A stretch of 64,000 nucleotides of DNA from Ciona intestinalis (taxonomy: Eukaryota; Chordata; Ascidiacea; Phlebobranchia; Cionidae): positions 4,158,363-4,222,362 of the forward strand of contig NC_020175.2 of assembly GCF_000224145.3 (NCBI RefSeq), in the 5' to 3' direction. Below the pieces are notes generated by a model. The model saw only the letters and a list, made by a program, of their open reading frames with translations, did not search any database and had not been told where the DNA came from. The stretch's first letter is position 1, and each line of letters starts with the position of its first letter. Below are positions 31,282 through 44,900 of the stretch, in pieces. The translations under genes and the position numbers were made by a program.

Positions 31282-32918
31282 GTTTTATGTGAAAAAACGA
31301 ACATATAGGAAATGCTTTTAGTTCAATCCTAAAGTATTATCTGCAGCAAAGATAGAAAATGTCCCTGCACTATGCAGTATTGTTGTATATGTGTTTGAAG
31401 ATCATGTTCACAGTTGTACTATATGTGTGTGTTATTTTATGTTTCCACTGTGAAAGATGGGACTGAGCACTTATGTAATGTATTTTCCAGATAACGCAAA
31501 TCAAATGCAAATATTGTTTCGTCACTGTTGTAATCATTTTTAAACCAATTTTATCAAAATTAAACCCATATGACCAGCCATGTTTTACATTCAACATCAA
31601 ATTTAACTTTTAATCAAGTTCTTTTACTTTGTAAGTATAGTGTATTGATTGGACTACCTTATAAAGTTACCAAGCCATTCCAAGAATGCTAGAGGTGCTT
31701 ATTATATGCTTATACCAAACTTCTTTATTACGCAATCTTTCCTTTCAAAAGCTCATTTCAATGCATTTTGAATGTTATTATTCAGAATAAACTTGTATCC
31801 GTGTGCAGTTTTGGACTTTGTCTTTGTCAAGGTGCTATGACCATATTAAAGCACATTCTATATTGAATGGTAATTAACTGCCTACCTACCAGGAGTTCAA
31901 AGTCCACAGCAAATGAGGCACTTGTTGTTGTGTTTGCTCACGCAATTTATATTTTCGACAATATTCCAGCGACCAAATGCAACAGGAACAGCCGAGATAC
32001 ACGTGCACTGTAAGTGCCATTTACTCTTTTACACAACACTACTCTGTCATAATAATAACAAGGGCTGGAGAGCAAATTCTCCCGCAAAAAAATCAACAAG
32101 AGCAGAAACGATGCTCTAACCATGTCAACTCAACCTGGGAATCGTTTTGTTAAAATGTTTGTGTAACTACATTAAGTAGGACAGTGGCTGCATTTGTTAA
32201 GGGCCGTTTGCAACAAAGCTAAAACACAAAAGTCCATAAACAGTAAAGGTTTTTGAATAGCATCTCGCATTAGGCTATGAAACTCTCTTGATCAAGTGGG
32301 GCGCCACACGATAAAAATAACAAAGTCTTGTGCTGTTGTCAAGCAAAAGTATGTACAGTAGATAAAAAAGTAACTATGGGTAACCGTTGTACAAAAATCT
32401 TGGGGGAGTACAAAGGAAAAACAGGAAAACGGTCAACGACGGGCAAAAAGCTGGTAACTAGTTCGGCAAAGAGCGCAGAAAGTAACGAGAGAGAATGGGA
32501 AAAGATGATTAAAAATTCACATAGCACTGTAAATTGGAAAATTTCATTGTTCAACTACATATCTAAGTATAAAGTAAAGAAGTAACGTCAAGAGTTTATT
32601 GGAGCAGATTTTCAATGCGCTATTTACATCAAAAAGATGAAACGAAAAAAGGAATAAATTCTCTACGTTTGATGTAGAAGTGTTGTGCACCTAACAGTTA
32701 CTAAAGTTCAGTGTTAGTGCAAGAGGGAAGTAAAGAGCACCGAAAGTGACTTGCTCTGATGATTTAGATGTAGAAATGGTAAAAGGGATTTGTTGGTGTA
32801 TAAAAAGCCAGCTTTCATGATGAATAATTGATTTCATTGCTGAACAGTGGGAGTTGTAGAAGTATGTAATGATGTAAAGAGCAATAGCACGACCGTGGGT
32901 GATTTTATACTGACGGGG
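31282..32918. other. Convergent 3' UTR interval between CERK and BCL9
   Basis: Holds the CERK 3' UTR up to the signal near 31786 and, on the other strand, the BCL9 3' UTR; an AATAAA on the minus strand near 32591-32596 could end it. A chance plus-strand frame at 32328-32585 is Lys-rich and unlike any protein I know. No gene supported. Confidence 0.6.
31786..31791 (+). terminator. Polyadenylation signal, CERK
   Basis: AATAAA about 505 bp after the CERK stop codon, the first canonical signal on the plus strand that I noticed. Confidence 0.5.
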
Positions 32919-35900
32919 TTAAATAAGGGGCCTGCCCCCTGGGTAACCTGGGTGATGATTTCCAGGGTTACCCCCCATAGACATCATTTGCGGGGGCATC
33001 ATACCCCCTTCCCACGTAGGTGACATGTACCCCTCACCCCCCGGCCCATTATAACTGGGTGGGTTCGAACCCATGTAATTGGAAGGGGCCCCAGGTCTTA
33101 CCTGGGGGTGACCCGCCATGTAGGGGTGAGAACCGGGGGTCATGGGCCGAGGACCAGAGTTCATGTTTGGGTACCTGAAATATGAATATGAATAAGTAAG
33201 TGAATATGAATATTATATGAATAAATTAGGTGCAAACTGAGAGACAAAACTTTTATAAATATACTAAACAAAAACTAAATAATTTATCAAAAAAAAGTTA
33301 CATAATAGAAGTTTTTTTCTTAAAAAAGGGTATAAAAAACATAAAANNNNNNNNNNNNNNNNNNNNNNNNNNNNNNNNNNNNNNNNNNNNNNNNNNNNNN
33401 NNNNNNNNNNNNNNNNNNNNNNNNNNNNNNNNNNNNNNNNNNNNNNNNNNNNNNNNNNNNNNNNNNNNNNNNNNNNNNNNNNNNNNNNNNNTCTCAGTAA
33501 CATTTGTGGATTGTTGGGCATTTCCATTTGGTTTTCCTGCGCAGAGTTACCACCACCAGGAAAGTAGTTCAGAGTTTGCGACGGTTTTTCTGTCGGAATG
33601 ATTCCTGTAAGGTCGAACGGTGGAAACTGTTTTCCTGACATTGGCGGAAGGCCCTGGCCGTTGCCATGGTGATTTGGGGGCTGGCCCCCACCCCCCATCA
33701 TACCATGCATCATGTACCCTGATGGAGGACCATGCATCTCCATCATCCCGGACTGCATCATCCCTTGAGGAGGACCTTGCATGGAGGGAGACATCGGCAT
33801 CCCAGGTTGGGAGGGTGAGCGAGTGTATTCGCCCGGAAATGCATCCATTGGCCCCAACATTCGGGGCCCTGAGGTTCTAGGACCCTGCATTCCGGGGTCG
33901 TAGCTCGGCGGACCACCAGGCATGCCTTGGTGTACCATACCACGCACCATCATACCATTACCACCATGGTTGAGCGGCATGGTAGGCTCCATGCTGTTGG
34001 GGTTGTGGGACAGAGGTGGGGGCTCTTGGCTCATCATAGGACCTCCATTCATGTGAGACAAAGGAGGGGGGCTTGAAGTATCTTTCACCTAAAAACAAAA
34101 TTTAAAAATTATTATTTTTATCTAAAATCTAAAAAAAACAGCATTCCAAAAAATTTCAAGAATTTAAAACAATTCTTAATTTTTTTTATGGTGAATTGTA
34201 ATTAAATTACGGATGTTAAACAGATCACAGTTGACAGAACACAAAAAACAACAACTCGAGCTTGGAAATGTCACACACAGCAACAGGGAACACAGAGTGG
34301 ATTTCCACCCACCGCGTCCTGGTAGAGAGGGCAATGTGTGGGCATTTGGATTGTATTCATATGATTAATCATCACCGTGAGTGCAGATGATCCAACGCCG
34401 TGATTCGAGCTTGCTATGGTAATGCTTGAAGGTGGGTGCTGGGGCTGGGGAAGAGATAGGGGTTTTATATGGTGTCAAAAAACTTTTTAAATAGGAACTA
34501 CTATTCTATTATTCTATATGGGTGAGAACTGCACCATGACAGGCTATAGGAACTCAGATTTAGGCCAGAGTTCGCACATTACCATGACACCAGGGTTCTA
34601 TAGCACTTTAAGTGACTACTGGGTTGGAGCAATTTTCGTTATAGTGTCTTCTGTCTTGCATAAGGCCACATACGCATATCGGTATCAATCGAAGATTTTA
34701 ATATCTTTCGGTTACAATGCAAGTACCTAACCACTATCAGAAACAAGTGCAACAAGACCATTAGCAAAAAATTCAGCTTAACTAATGAACTTTCTAAAAT
34801 ATATTTCAAAACACGGTATCATCATTCGCTTATTAAAAAGAAAACTTTTTATACTAAAAAATTTAATATTTTTACTGCAAATTAATTTTAGTTTTTAAAT
34901 TATTTTAATGTTCGTAATAAAAACTTACAGGTAATGATGAAGGAGGAATCGAGTTCCAATCTTGTGGTGGTACCCCATGGACGCTAGATGGTGGACCACC
35001 CTGCATCATACCCCTCTCCATGGTCATCTGTTGCATGGGTACCTGTGGCCCCATGCCCATATATGGACCTTGGTTGGGTATTCCCCCCGTCATGGGTGAC
35101 TTCATCATGCCGGGTGAATTCATCATTGTGGGTGAGCGAGGTAAGGAGTGGTGGGGTGAAGCCTGGGGCAGCATACCCGGGGTCATGTCACCCTGTATAA
35201 ACTGGGGGCCACCACCCATGGCAGGGTTGGGGACCATGCTGGGGGAGGGGGCGGGATGACGACCTGGGGTAAAAAAAAGTTGTTACATAGTGCTATTAAC
35301 ATTAAAATTTTTTCCAGGGTTAATGGTTTATTGCGACTCTTGGTGTATGTGTCTTTGGGACAGAGACTTTTTAAAGGTAATTGCTCCAACACAGTGGTTC
35401 CTTGGGTTGTCTAAGTTGGAAGCCGGAAAAATCAAAAAAACAAGATTGCGCACACAGTTATAAAACAGAACAATCATATTATAAGGTCTGCAAATTCCCC
35501 TTCACAGAAAGGAATATCAAAGTTACGCCCAATTTTTTTACGTTTTTTTTCATTTGAGTACACTTAATTTTGGGTAATGGGCCAATCCTGGTCTAAGTCC
35601 TAGGACCCAGGTTGTGCCACTCTGTGGGACCTCGCGCACATAGAATCAACTAAAATTAAAACAAATTGTATGTTAAATTACCTGCTTGCTGGTATGGGAG
35701 GGGTGATCTTATTGGGTTAATGATCAAGTCAGGGGGACGAGGTTCACCCCTTCTTGCCATCGTGTCCATCATCCTACTACTGGGGTTGGATATATCCTGT
35801 GCTATGCTCATGTGGCCCCCAGGGGGTTGCATGTCGGGGGAGGGGAAGGCCGGACCCAGGTTATTGGGGCCAATGTTCGGGATTGACGTTTCGGGGTAGT

Positions 35901-38900
35901 TGGGTAACGGCCCCGGACCTTTTCCGGTGAAATTGTAAGGAAGACACATTGAGGGGTTATTCATCCTCATACTCATGGGTGAGTCAATGTGGGAGAGCCG
36001 GGAATCGATCCCGGGCTCCATGGGTTGAGATGGTAACGGACCTGGGCCTGTCATCATCATACCGGGCTCCATGTGTCCGTGGGGTGGGGACACGTTTTCG
36101 CCCATGTGCGATAACCGTGGACCGTGGGGTATTCCTGCGTTGGGGTATTGCGACCATTCTGGGGAGCTTAAACGACCCCCTATAGTTGGGTCACCGGGGT
36201 TAGGGATGTCAAAGCCGGGTTGGGGACCTCGCATGCCACCTGAACAGTTCCGAGCTGCTTGTTTTTTTAGTTGAGCTGAGAAGGGGTAAGCTTCATTGCT
36301 TAGGTTGTGGGGGCCAGGTAACCGTTGTGATGAAGGGTTAGGAGGCCCCACCATGCCAGATGGTTGGTTGGTATATATGGGCATTCGGCCTCCTGGCCCA
36401 CCGCTAGGCACCATGTACCTCATGCGCTGATGCATGCCCGGCGGTAATCGGTCGTGGGGTATTCGAACGGGTGTCCTTAGTCCCATGTGTGGGGGGAAAC
36501 GGGGGTTTACCATCTCATGGTTAGGGGGCATTCCAGGTTCACGGATCGGGTGTCCCGGAGCCATCCATCGTTGTTGGGGACCCCCGGGGTTATAAGGGGG
36601 TGGTGGGTCATGGGGTAAGTCCCCTGGCATGTTGTCAGGGTGACTGTGGATCATTCGGGTTCGTCTTTTTTCCTCATTGTATGCCTGGAATAAAAGATAA
36701 AGTTGTTAGGTGGTAATATGGGGTTAGTTTTTGTTAATCGACTGACACGTGACAGTTTAATGCACCGTTAAACTTGCTTTCAAGGCAGAACAAACAAAAT
36801 ACGAGATTAAAACAGGAAACAAAATAATAAAGAGACGAGCATGCAAATAAGAGGTGACAAACAAAAGCATCACTGTCATTCCATTAATCATTGACAGTGC
36901 TGAGTGAGTCCACACTTCACGCTGTTCATTTGCTCACTGTCTGCAAGTTTAGCAGCTTTGGTATTTGATCAGTAATATAGTGAAGCATGGGCCCTACAGT
37001 GCTGAGGGGCCAGGTACATTTGCTGCAATATTCTGACTAAATATAGAAAGCAGCTACATTATTGCATATTGCATGCCCTATCTCAAAATTTTACCCTGCA
37101 CTTTTTCTGGGTGTGAATATTTTTGTAAGGTTTCTGTTCTAATTTTTGTTCGCTTTCTAATTCTAATGGGTTAAGTGTTAACAGGTGGCGTATGGGTTAT
37201 ATGTGGCAAGAGAGTTGCTTTTGCGAAAATTGTTTTGAAGGACAACCCACAGCAAACACACATCAACAGAAGCTATCGATGTTAGTGTTGTGCAAACCAG
37301 GAGATGCCTGACGTACTTGAACTAGCCTAAACCACTCGCTGTTCTCTTTGGTTGAGACGTGAGGGCCCATGGCATTCATTGGGGTAGCCTTAACCATTTT
37401 CCGCACCTTTTCCAAGTGGCGTGTCATCGCATAGTTGCCTCGAACAGCACCGGGAGCTTGCGTCGCCCAACTTGGTCCCTCAGCTGACGATGGTACATGA
37501 GCTGGGGAAATAAAAAAAATGAAATTTTGAAGTTGAAAATTTTAAGATACATTTGTTTTACTGCTTTACCTGAATATATAGAATTTTATGTTTTATTGGT
37601 ATGAAAAACATAAATCGGATTTTTTTAGGACGGCGGAAAATTCAGCAATTATGCAAAATTTAAAAAGATATAGGAACAGATATACATGGAAATTGTAATG
37701 TGAACAGTTATATCATAACAAATAAAATTGTGTTCAAAGTTTAACTGATATTAAGCAATGGGAAATAAAATTTAAGCGGTTTAAAAATCGTAAGTAGTCT
37801 TAAACAACCGAAACCTGATTAATGTAGCGAATGCAATGAGTATATCTATGCCTATACTATATCCTTTATACTAATATGCCATATTTCAGATTTAATTTTA
37901 CCTTGTTCCCCAGCTGAATCCCTCCGTTCTGCATCAGGAAGCAACATGCTCTTGAGGTTCTGTATTCTGTTGAGCGATTTCATGCGATGGCGTATTTGCT
38001 CATCAGATAGATTCTTGTCACCACCCTCATTTTTAACCTGGAATTAAAATGTAATTTAGATTTGGAGAAAAACATATAAGATATAAACGGGGAATACTGG
38101 AAAAATAAACTGGAAAAATACATAACATACAGTATAATATAAATATATACAAATACATAAAAGTATTTAAAACTTATTTTTGCATTCTTTTTAGAAAAAA
38201 GTTTTCTATTTTTAAAGTATATACTAGTGTTTAAATGATATGAATGTAGTTTTTACTTTTGGCAAATCTGTTTGATCTTTAATTTAATATTCTTTTATCA
38301 TTACTAAAAAGATAATTAGAAATTGTTATGAAAAAATTTAAGTTTCCTTTTAGCAGGTGTTTTAAATTGGTTTTGGTGTGAATCAGCTCACTGCAAGTAA
38401 ATTCGCTTATATAAAACAAATTTACTTACTTGAACTTGAACAGAATGTTGTAATAAAAACTATAAAACACATAACCTTCTTACTGACTCAGACTTATAAG
38501 ATATATATAACTTTGCAAGTTAACTCCTACTCATAAAAGATTTAATTTTTTTTTGAAAATTTTCATGTCAAAAAGGCTTCTACAGCATCGCAATTAAAAA
38601 AAAGCAGAAAAATTTGCTGTTTACAGGCAAGATTGAATTGCTAGTGATTTAAATGATTAAAAATACATCTCCTCCAGCATAATTAATTAAGTAAATTGAA
38701 TTACAGAGCATACAAAGGACACCCAAGGGTAAGGAGTCAATAACAGAATGTTGCTACCAGTTTAGTATTTAAAAATGTCACACACCTATATCATGCATGT
38801 ATCTGGAGTAGCATTTACACCAATTGACATTTTGTTTACCACGTTAGCTAATAACATTGTTCATAATGTGGTTTTTACTTTAGAGTTTATAATACTTTAT

Positions 38901-41900
38901 AAACAATCTGCTTTTAAATAGTTAAAAATGGTACTTTTTTACTAATATTATTTTTGTGTAACTATGATTTTTTGTTTTATGAATGCTAATAACTAATTTG
39001 TAAAAATTTTGAAAATTTTTTGTTTGTAAAAGCTAACTAACTACACAATGTTAATAATTGGTATATAAGCAATTTGAGTGGCTTTTAATAGATTTTTTTG
39101 CTAAAATATGTCAATTGTTGTACATATTCTGCTGTCGGACAGGTTTTCTATTGAATGAAGAGTAGATTTATGCAAAAAATATTAAACTTAAACGAGTCTG
39201 TACTGTTTAAAATACTGGTGTTGTTTAGCTGTTTAGCTGGCAGTAAATAATCTATCCACAATTAAGAATAGAAGGATAAGATAGCAATTTATCATTCAAG
39301 CGTATAAGCAAGCTCAATGCATTGTGTTATGCAAAAGATTAACTGAATACCTGGGAATTAGGGGACTGTTGGTTAGTAACTTCCTGTGCAGCCTCGCTCT
39401 CTTGTTTCACAGCTGCTGTTGGCTGGGTATCCTTTGTTTCTTCAGCTTTTTGGTTTCGGTTATTTAATGGACTAAGAAGGCCTGCGGAGTCTGATTTTGG
39501 AGGCCGCTGGTTTGAGACCATCGGGGAGCCTGACATGGGTAGGGGGCTACGGAAGGAGCTTTTAGGTTCCGTTTTTATAACCCCGCCGTTTGCTGTTGTT
39601 GTTGTTGTAGGGTGGGGGGAACGCAGGTTAAACCCAGATGGGGTGTTTTTTGATGGCAGGAGACGACAGTTTCCTTGAAAGGAATGATGGTAGGATATTA
39701 TGGAAGGCACCTTCTGTTGTGTGACCATGTTGGCTGCATTATTCGCCATTTCAGAGTTGAAAATGTAAAGATAAGGATTGGAGTTCTGTAAAAACACACA
39801 ACAAAATATTATATATAGAATTACATATCTAAATAAAGTTTTAAAGCCGATACAGAAAAGAAAATAAAACTTAATTTCACCCAAGTTGATGATAAATTGG
39901 TGTTTATCCCATGCCTATACATAAACCTGGTGAACAGAATAGAATATATAATCGGATAACACTCAAAAAGTACTATAAAATCATAACAAACAAAATCATG
40001 TGTAACAAATACTGCAGAAATCACGCCTAAAATGGCATCATTAATATCCTTTTCAAACAAAATAAGATGATACATAACAATAACGTTTTACAAACTTTTT
40101 TATCACTATAGTAAGTACCAACTGTTAAAATAAATACAAACTGGTCATTAATTTCATGCTTAATAAATATACATACCTGAACATCACTGACACTACTTGA
40201 CCTTGCTTTAGAATCAGGTTGGTTCTTTTTACCTGGAAACAAATAACTGGTCAGGAAAAGATGATTCTTTTATTTTATTCACACCAACTTCAAAACTTAC
40301 TTTCATCTTTCGATTTACTTTTGCGCCTTTTCGGTTTTGGCCCAGACTCTGAAATGTCAAATGTTTTTTAACATATAAAGAGGTTATGTTTCTACTACAC
40401 TTACAATGATAATACAGGTAGTCTGGTTGATTAATGTAGCGAAAGCAACATACTTTAGCTCTGCTTATTTGTATAGACACCTAACAGTCGGAAAAAGCTA
40501 TTTTAATTCTAAAACTTGGTGCTAAAACACATGGTGTCACTCCTTTTTAAAAAAATTAGGACGACAATGATGTGCCTAGTTTTATGAATGACAATAAAAT
40601 CAACGAATCTCAACTTGTAGAACAACAACACAAACCTTTTCCTCTTTTATCTCCGTCCTTGGAATCAGCTGACTGACCCCTTTCTCGTTTGTTAGCTTTT
40701 GATCTGGATGGTGGGTTACCCACGATGCTACCTTCTGCACTCATTGATCTTTTGTCCAGGATTGATGGAGAAGGGGGCGGGAGCATGCTGTTTCGGCAAC
40801 TCATGGGTGGGGGTGTGCCCCCAAAGTCACCCATGCCCATCGGAGTAGGAATACCTGGACCCCCATGGGGCGGACCCATGTTATTGTTGTTGTTTTTGGT
40901 CATAGAACCAAGGGGTCCACTCGCAAAGGTGTCCGGTATAGAATTGACCGTGCTTTGTAAGCCACAAATGGGGTTGCCGGATTTTGGGGGAAAACTGTTG
41001 AAGTTACCTGGTCCCCTGGGGCTTTTGTTACCTTCACCCATGGGCCCTGCTGACATAGGAGTGTGGGGCGACATCATACCACCCATTGACCCTTGCCGCT
41101 GCCATGGCTGAGAACCAGGCATGCTTTGGGGTGACGAAGGGACATTGTAACCTCCACCGGGGTGCATGCCGGGCTCAAAATGAACCCCAGGCCGTGGACC
41201 CCCGTGTTCATGGTACTGGTTCATGAGCTCGAAGCCGTGCGGCATGGGGCCATGTGGCCCAGCACCTGGGGGGAAGCCGTGGTGTGGGGGGTTCGGCATC
41301 CGTTGGTGCATGGCTCGCTGAAAGTTTGAGTTTCCAGGAGGGGTGAAACGGTGATGGTGGGTAGGGGGTAAATTGGGTAACGGGGTTCCTGGCCCCAACT
41401 CTGGGTGTGGGACATCGGATAACGATGACGAACGAGAGACGTAGGGATTGGTGTTGTTATTTTGGATGATGTTGGAACTGAATGAGGTAGATGTAGTGGC
41501 GTGATACTGGGTTGAATCAATTGGACGTGCCATGTTCTTCAACCTGTATGTATGGACAAGGTAAATGCAATGCAATAAATAGAATTAACATTATATACTG
41601 CCTCTGGACTATAATCATACAGTTACACCTATAGACTATAAATAACCATACATAATGGAATAGTCACCTGTTTGTGTCGGTTTCACCAAGTATCTCTTGA
41701 AGATGTGACCTTCCTACTGCAGTGTTGGGACCAGAGGGTGAGAACGATACGGAGGTGGATGAATTTGTGGATTGGTGTTGGAATATTGAGCTGCTGTTGC
41801 TATGGTAACCCTCACTTGAAAATGATGATGATGTAACACTTGATGAAACCTGCAGGGTGGAGTTTAAATTTGTGTTCTTTTCCCCTTTTTTATTTTTGAA

Positions 41901-44900
41901 ATTTTTATTTTTTTGTCATTTTTGTTATTTTGTCATATTTTGTTACTTTTATCATTTTTGTCATTTGTGTAATGGTGGCAACAGGTATTAAAAGCCAGGC
42001 ACACAACAAGATTTGGAGTTATGTAAGAATAGTTACCGCTAAAGTAAACAGAAATAAATGGAGCATAACGACAGTTGCGACCGTGAAAATGAGTTAAAAA
42101 TAGAATGCCTTAGACTCAAAAACTATTTTCTGCAGTGTATTATTCTGCAAGAAATCTGGGGTGAACAGTATACAGTTATAGTTATGAAAAAAAATCTAGT
42201 AGTTATGGGAGCAGGACACAGGCAGTCATGGGACATAGTAAACACATTTTACAAGACTTTCTTTGAAGGGAGGTATTGTTTTATGAGTAATAACAAAAAA
42301 ATGAAAATTATAACCAACATTTAGCATAAAATTGGAATAAAAGTAATATAGAAAATGAGAACAAATGCTCACTAAAAAAAATAGTAATATATAGTGAAAA
42401 AAGTTCAAGTACTGACCATTGTGGAAGAAGCAGTTTGAGAGGTGCTGAGGACATCGTTTAATGAAGAGACCACTGTTGTGACGATACTTGCAGTAGATGA
42501 GGTAGGTATCGATACAGTGGTTAGCGAGGGTGATAGAACAGCACTAATGTCCGTGGGTTGGAAGTCACCGCTAACGTTTGATGTCCCGTAAGGTATTCCA
42601 TTATTCAACATGGAGGTATCCCCAAACGTGGACGAGATGGCAGAATCACCTTGCGAGATGCCAAGGTTTAAGTTCGTTTCCGCTGAAACTGAGTTTAGAG
42701 TCTGCTGGATGTCTTCCGCTGAAAGGTTCAGGGCGTCTGGACCGATATCGCCGGCTACTGTGGTTGCATCAGGAAAGCGGAAGTTATCCACGTCATCTAA
42801 ACTGAGTCCAACTTTATCGTTTTGCAATCTTTCTTCCCGAGATTTGGAATCGATTATTCCGTCCCTAGTTTTTAGCGAGTCACCACTGGCTTCGGTGAAA
42901 TCGTTAATTGCGTTAACAATCGCAGTGTCATCGTCGTACGGCGAGTCTATCAACTCGTTTTCAATGCGTAGCTCGTTGTTCATAGTGGTGCCTTCACTGG
43001 TTTCAGTTCTGGTCATATACTGTACACCACTGGAGCTGATTTCACTTGATAGGGAAGATACAGTGGTGGTGGTGGAGGACTCAGCGTGACCGTTTTCGTC
43101 CGTCACTTCGCTGCACATACTGAGGTCCGAAACACTGTTACTTGACGACGTTCTGCTCATTCTGTGAGGGTGGGATACAGTCGTTGTGGTGGGAAGGTCT
43201 TGGGTGAAATTTCCCTTCGCTTTTGCTCTCGCGGAGGTTACCATATGAGGATTCTCATTTGAGGATGGGGAGGAGTATGAATTAAACGGTGAGTCTCTGT
43301 CACTTGCGCTGTAATCAACAGGAGTTCTTGGGCTCTGTCGTTGCGACAGTTTATCATTCACCTTAGTAAGGCTTGGCACTCTGTTACTGCCTTCTTTAGC
43401 AGGGTGGCTGTCCAACTGTCCAGTCTCCACCGGTGTATGCCTCCTTGCAGAGCAGTTAACACCACCCAGAGAGTTGGCTCGGTTACTGCGACTGATTTTT
43501 CCGGCGCGCTGTATTTTTTCACCAGTAAGATGGTTGGTAGGTGGTCCTTCACGACGGGCTTGCACAGCTACTCCTTTGGTTTCATTTGAACCAGCTACTC
43601 CACTGGGGTTCCTGCAACATTGTATTCATTTAATCATCATTCTATTTTATGTGGGGGAGGTCTTCCAGTGTGGCATGGCATGGGTCCTAGTTTTTTAGGT
43701 TAAGATTGGCCCATTGTCCTTACATTACACGCTGGGTGCTAATGCATAGACCTCACTAGATTTTAAATTCCGCCCTTTTCTATCATGAAATATTATTAAA
43801 AACATACCAGGCAAACGGTTACTTCTTTCAATAGATTACCAGTACTTATAATTGTGCATGTTGTTTTTTAGATTAACTTTTATCATACACATATAACATA
43901 AACTACAACTTTTAACTAAATAAGCCTATCTATTATGTACTACTACTTTACTCTGAATATCATACAATAATTCGCATACACAATAATTCCTATACACAAA
44001 CATATTATTCAAATTATTCGAACATTACCTCGAATCCCCACTTTGATTCGGGTGAATCGTGATCTTCAAGTTTTGTCGTTTCGTCGGAGTCACACCTCCA
44101 ATAGAAGGCCTCATGCTCGCTGTCAAGGTGGCAGAAACAGGTGTACCTTGTGCAGCAGCAGGAGTAACTGCAGTGCTGTTCACTCCACTTGCTAAATAAT
44201 AAGATTTGTTATATATATAGAACATATATACATATACTGATTCAGGAAAAGCATTACCAAAAAAAACAATTTATAGGATGCATTTTAAAAAACCTCAAAG
44301 AAGCCTATATAATATAATACTGACTAAAAAGGAATCACCAAACAATAACCCATACAAAGTTTCAAAATAATCTAATAGCTGCTGGAATAGACGTAAAATG
44401 CTGTGGTATGTACAGTAATTATAAAAATATTCTACAAGAACATTTAGCAAACATAACATCCATCTTTTTCTTCTCATTTAATTAACAAAGCATCGGTTTC
44501 TCCCTACTCTGTAATGTATTGAATAAATTAAGTTAACGCTGGATATTCTGTGAATTCCAGTAAATGGTAATTCCCAATTCCACACAAACAGATATCAAAT
44601 AACCACTTTATTATTAACTCAGTGTTATTACTCAGGAGTTGGGTAATTAGCATACAGAGGATTATATTGCATGCCTAACAGAGTGAACGCTGCTCAGGAA
44701 GTCAGAGAAACATGATAGGTGCATTCATGCGCGTACACTTTCCTGTGCTGAAAATCTTACACTCATCCGAACTTTTACCTTGGGTCTTGTTGGAGTCCTC
44801 TGGCTTGCTCCCCCTTGTTTCTGTGTAGGGCGAGGAACTCCTGCATCCGTTGTTGCCGATAGCTCCGTGGGGGCTGCAGTTGTTGTAGTTGATAGGGACA

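Noticed and set aside
32328..32585. Plus-strand frame MCCCQAKVC... in the CERK-BCL9 interval
   Set aside because: Lys-rich chance frame, no conserved motif, lies in a probable 3' UTR on the opposite strand.
39786..39884. Hydrophobic N-terminal extension of the BCL9 HD1 exon, resembling a membrane helix
   Set aside because: It is translated intron upstream of the TTTTTACAG acceptor.
40689..41111. 140-residue plus-strand frame opposite BCL9 exon 5
   Set aside because: Produced by the GC-rich Pro/Gly codons on the other strand; antisense shadow.
42610..43089. 159-residue plus-strand frame opposite BCL9 exon 3
   Set aside because: Antisense shadow of a phase-consistent coding exon, with no similarity to known proteins.
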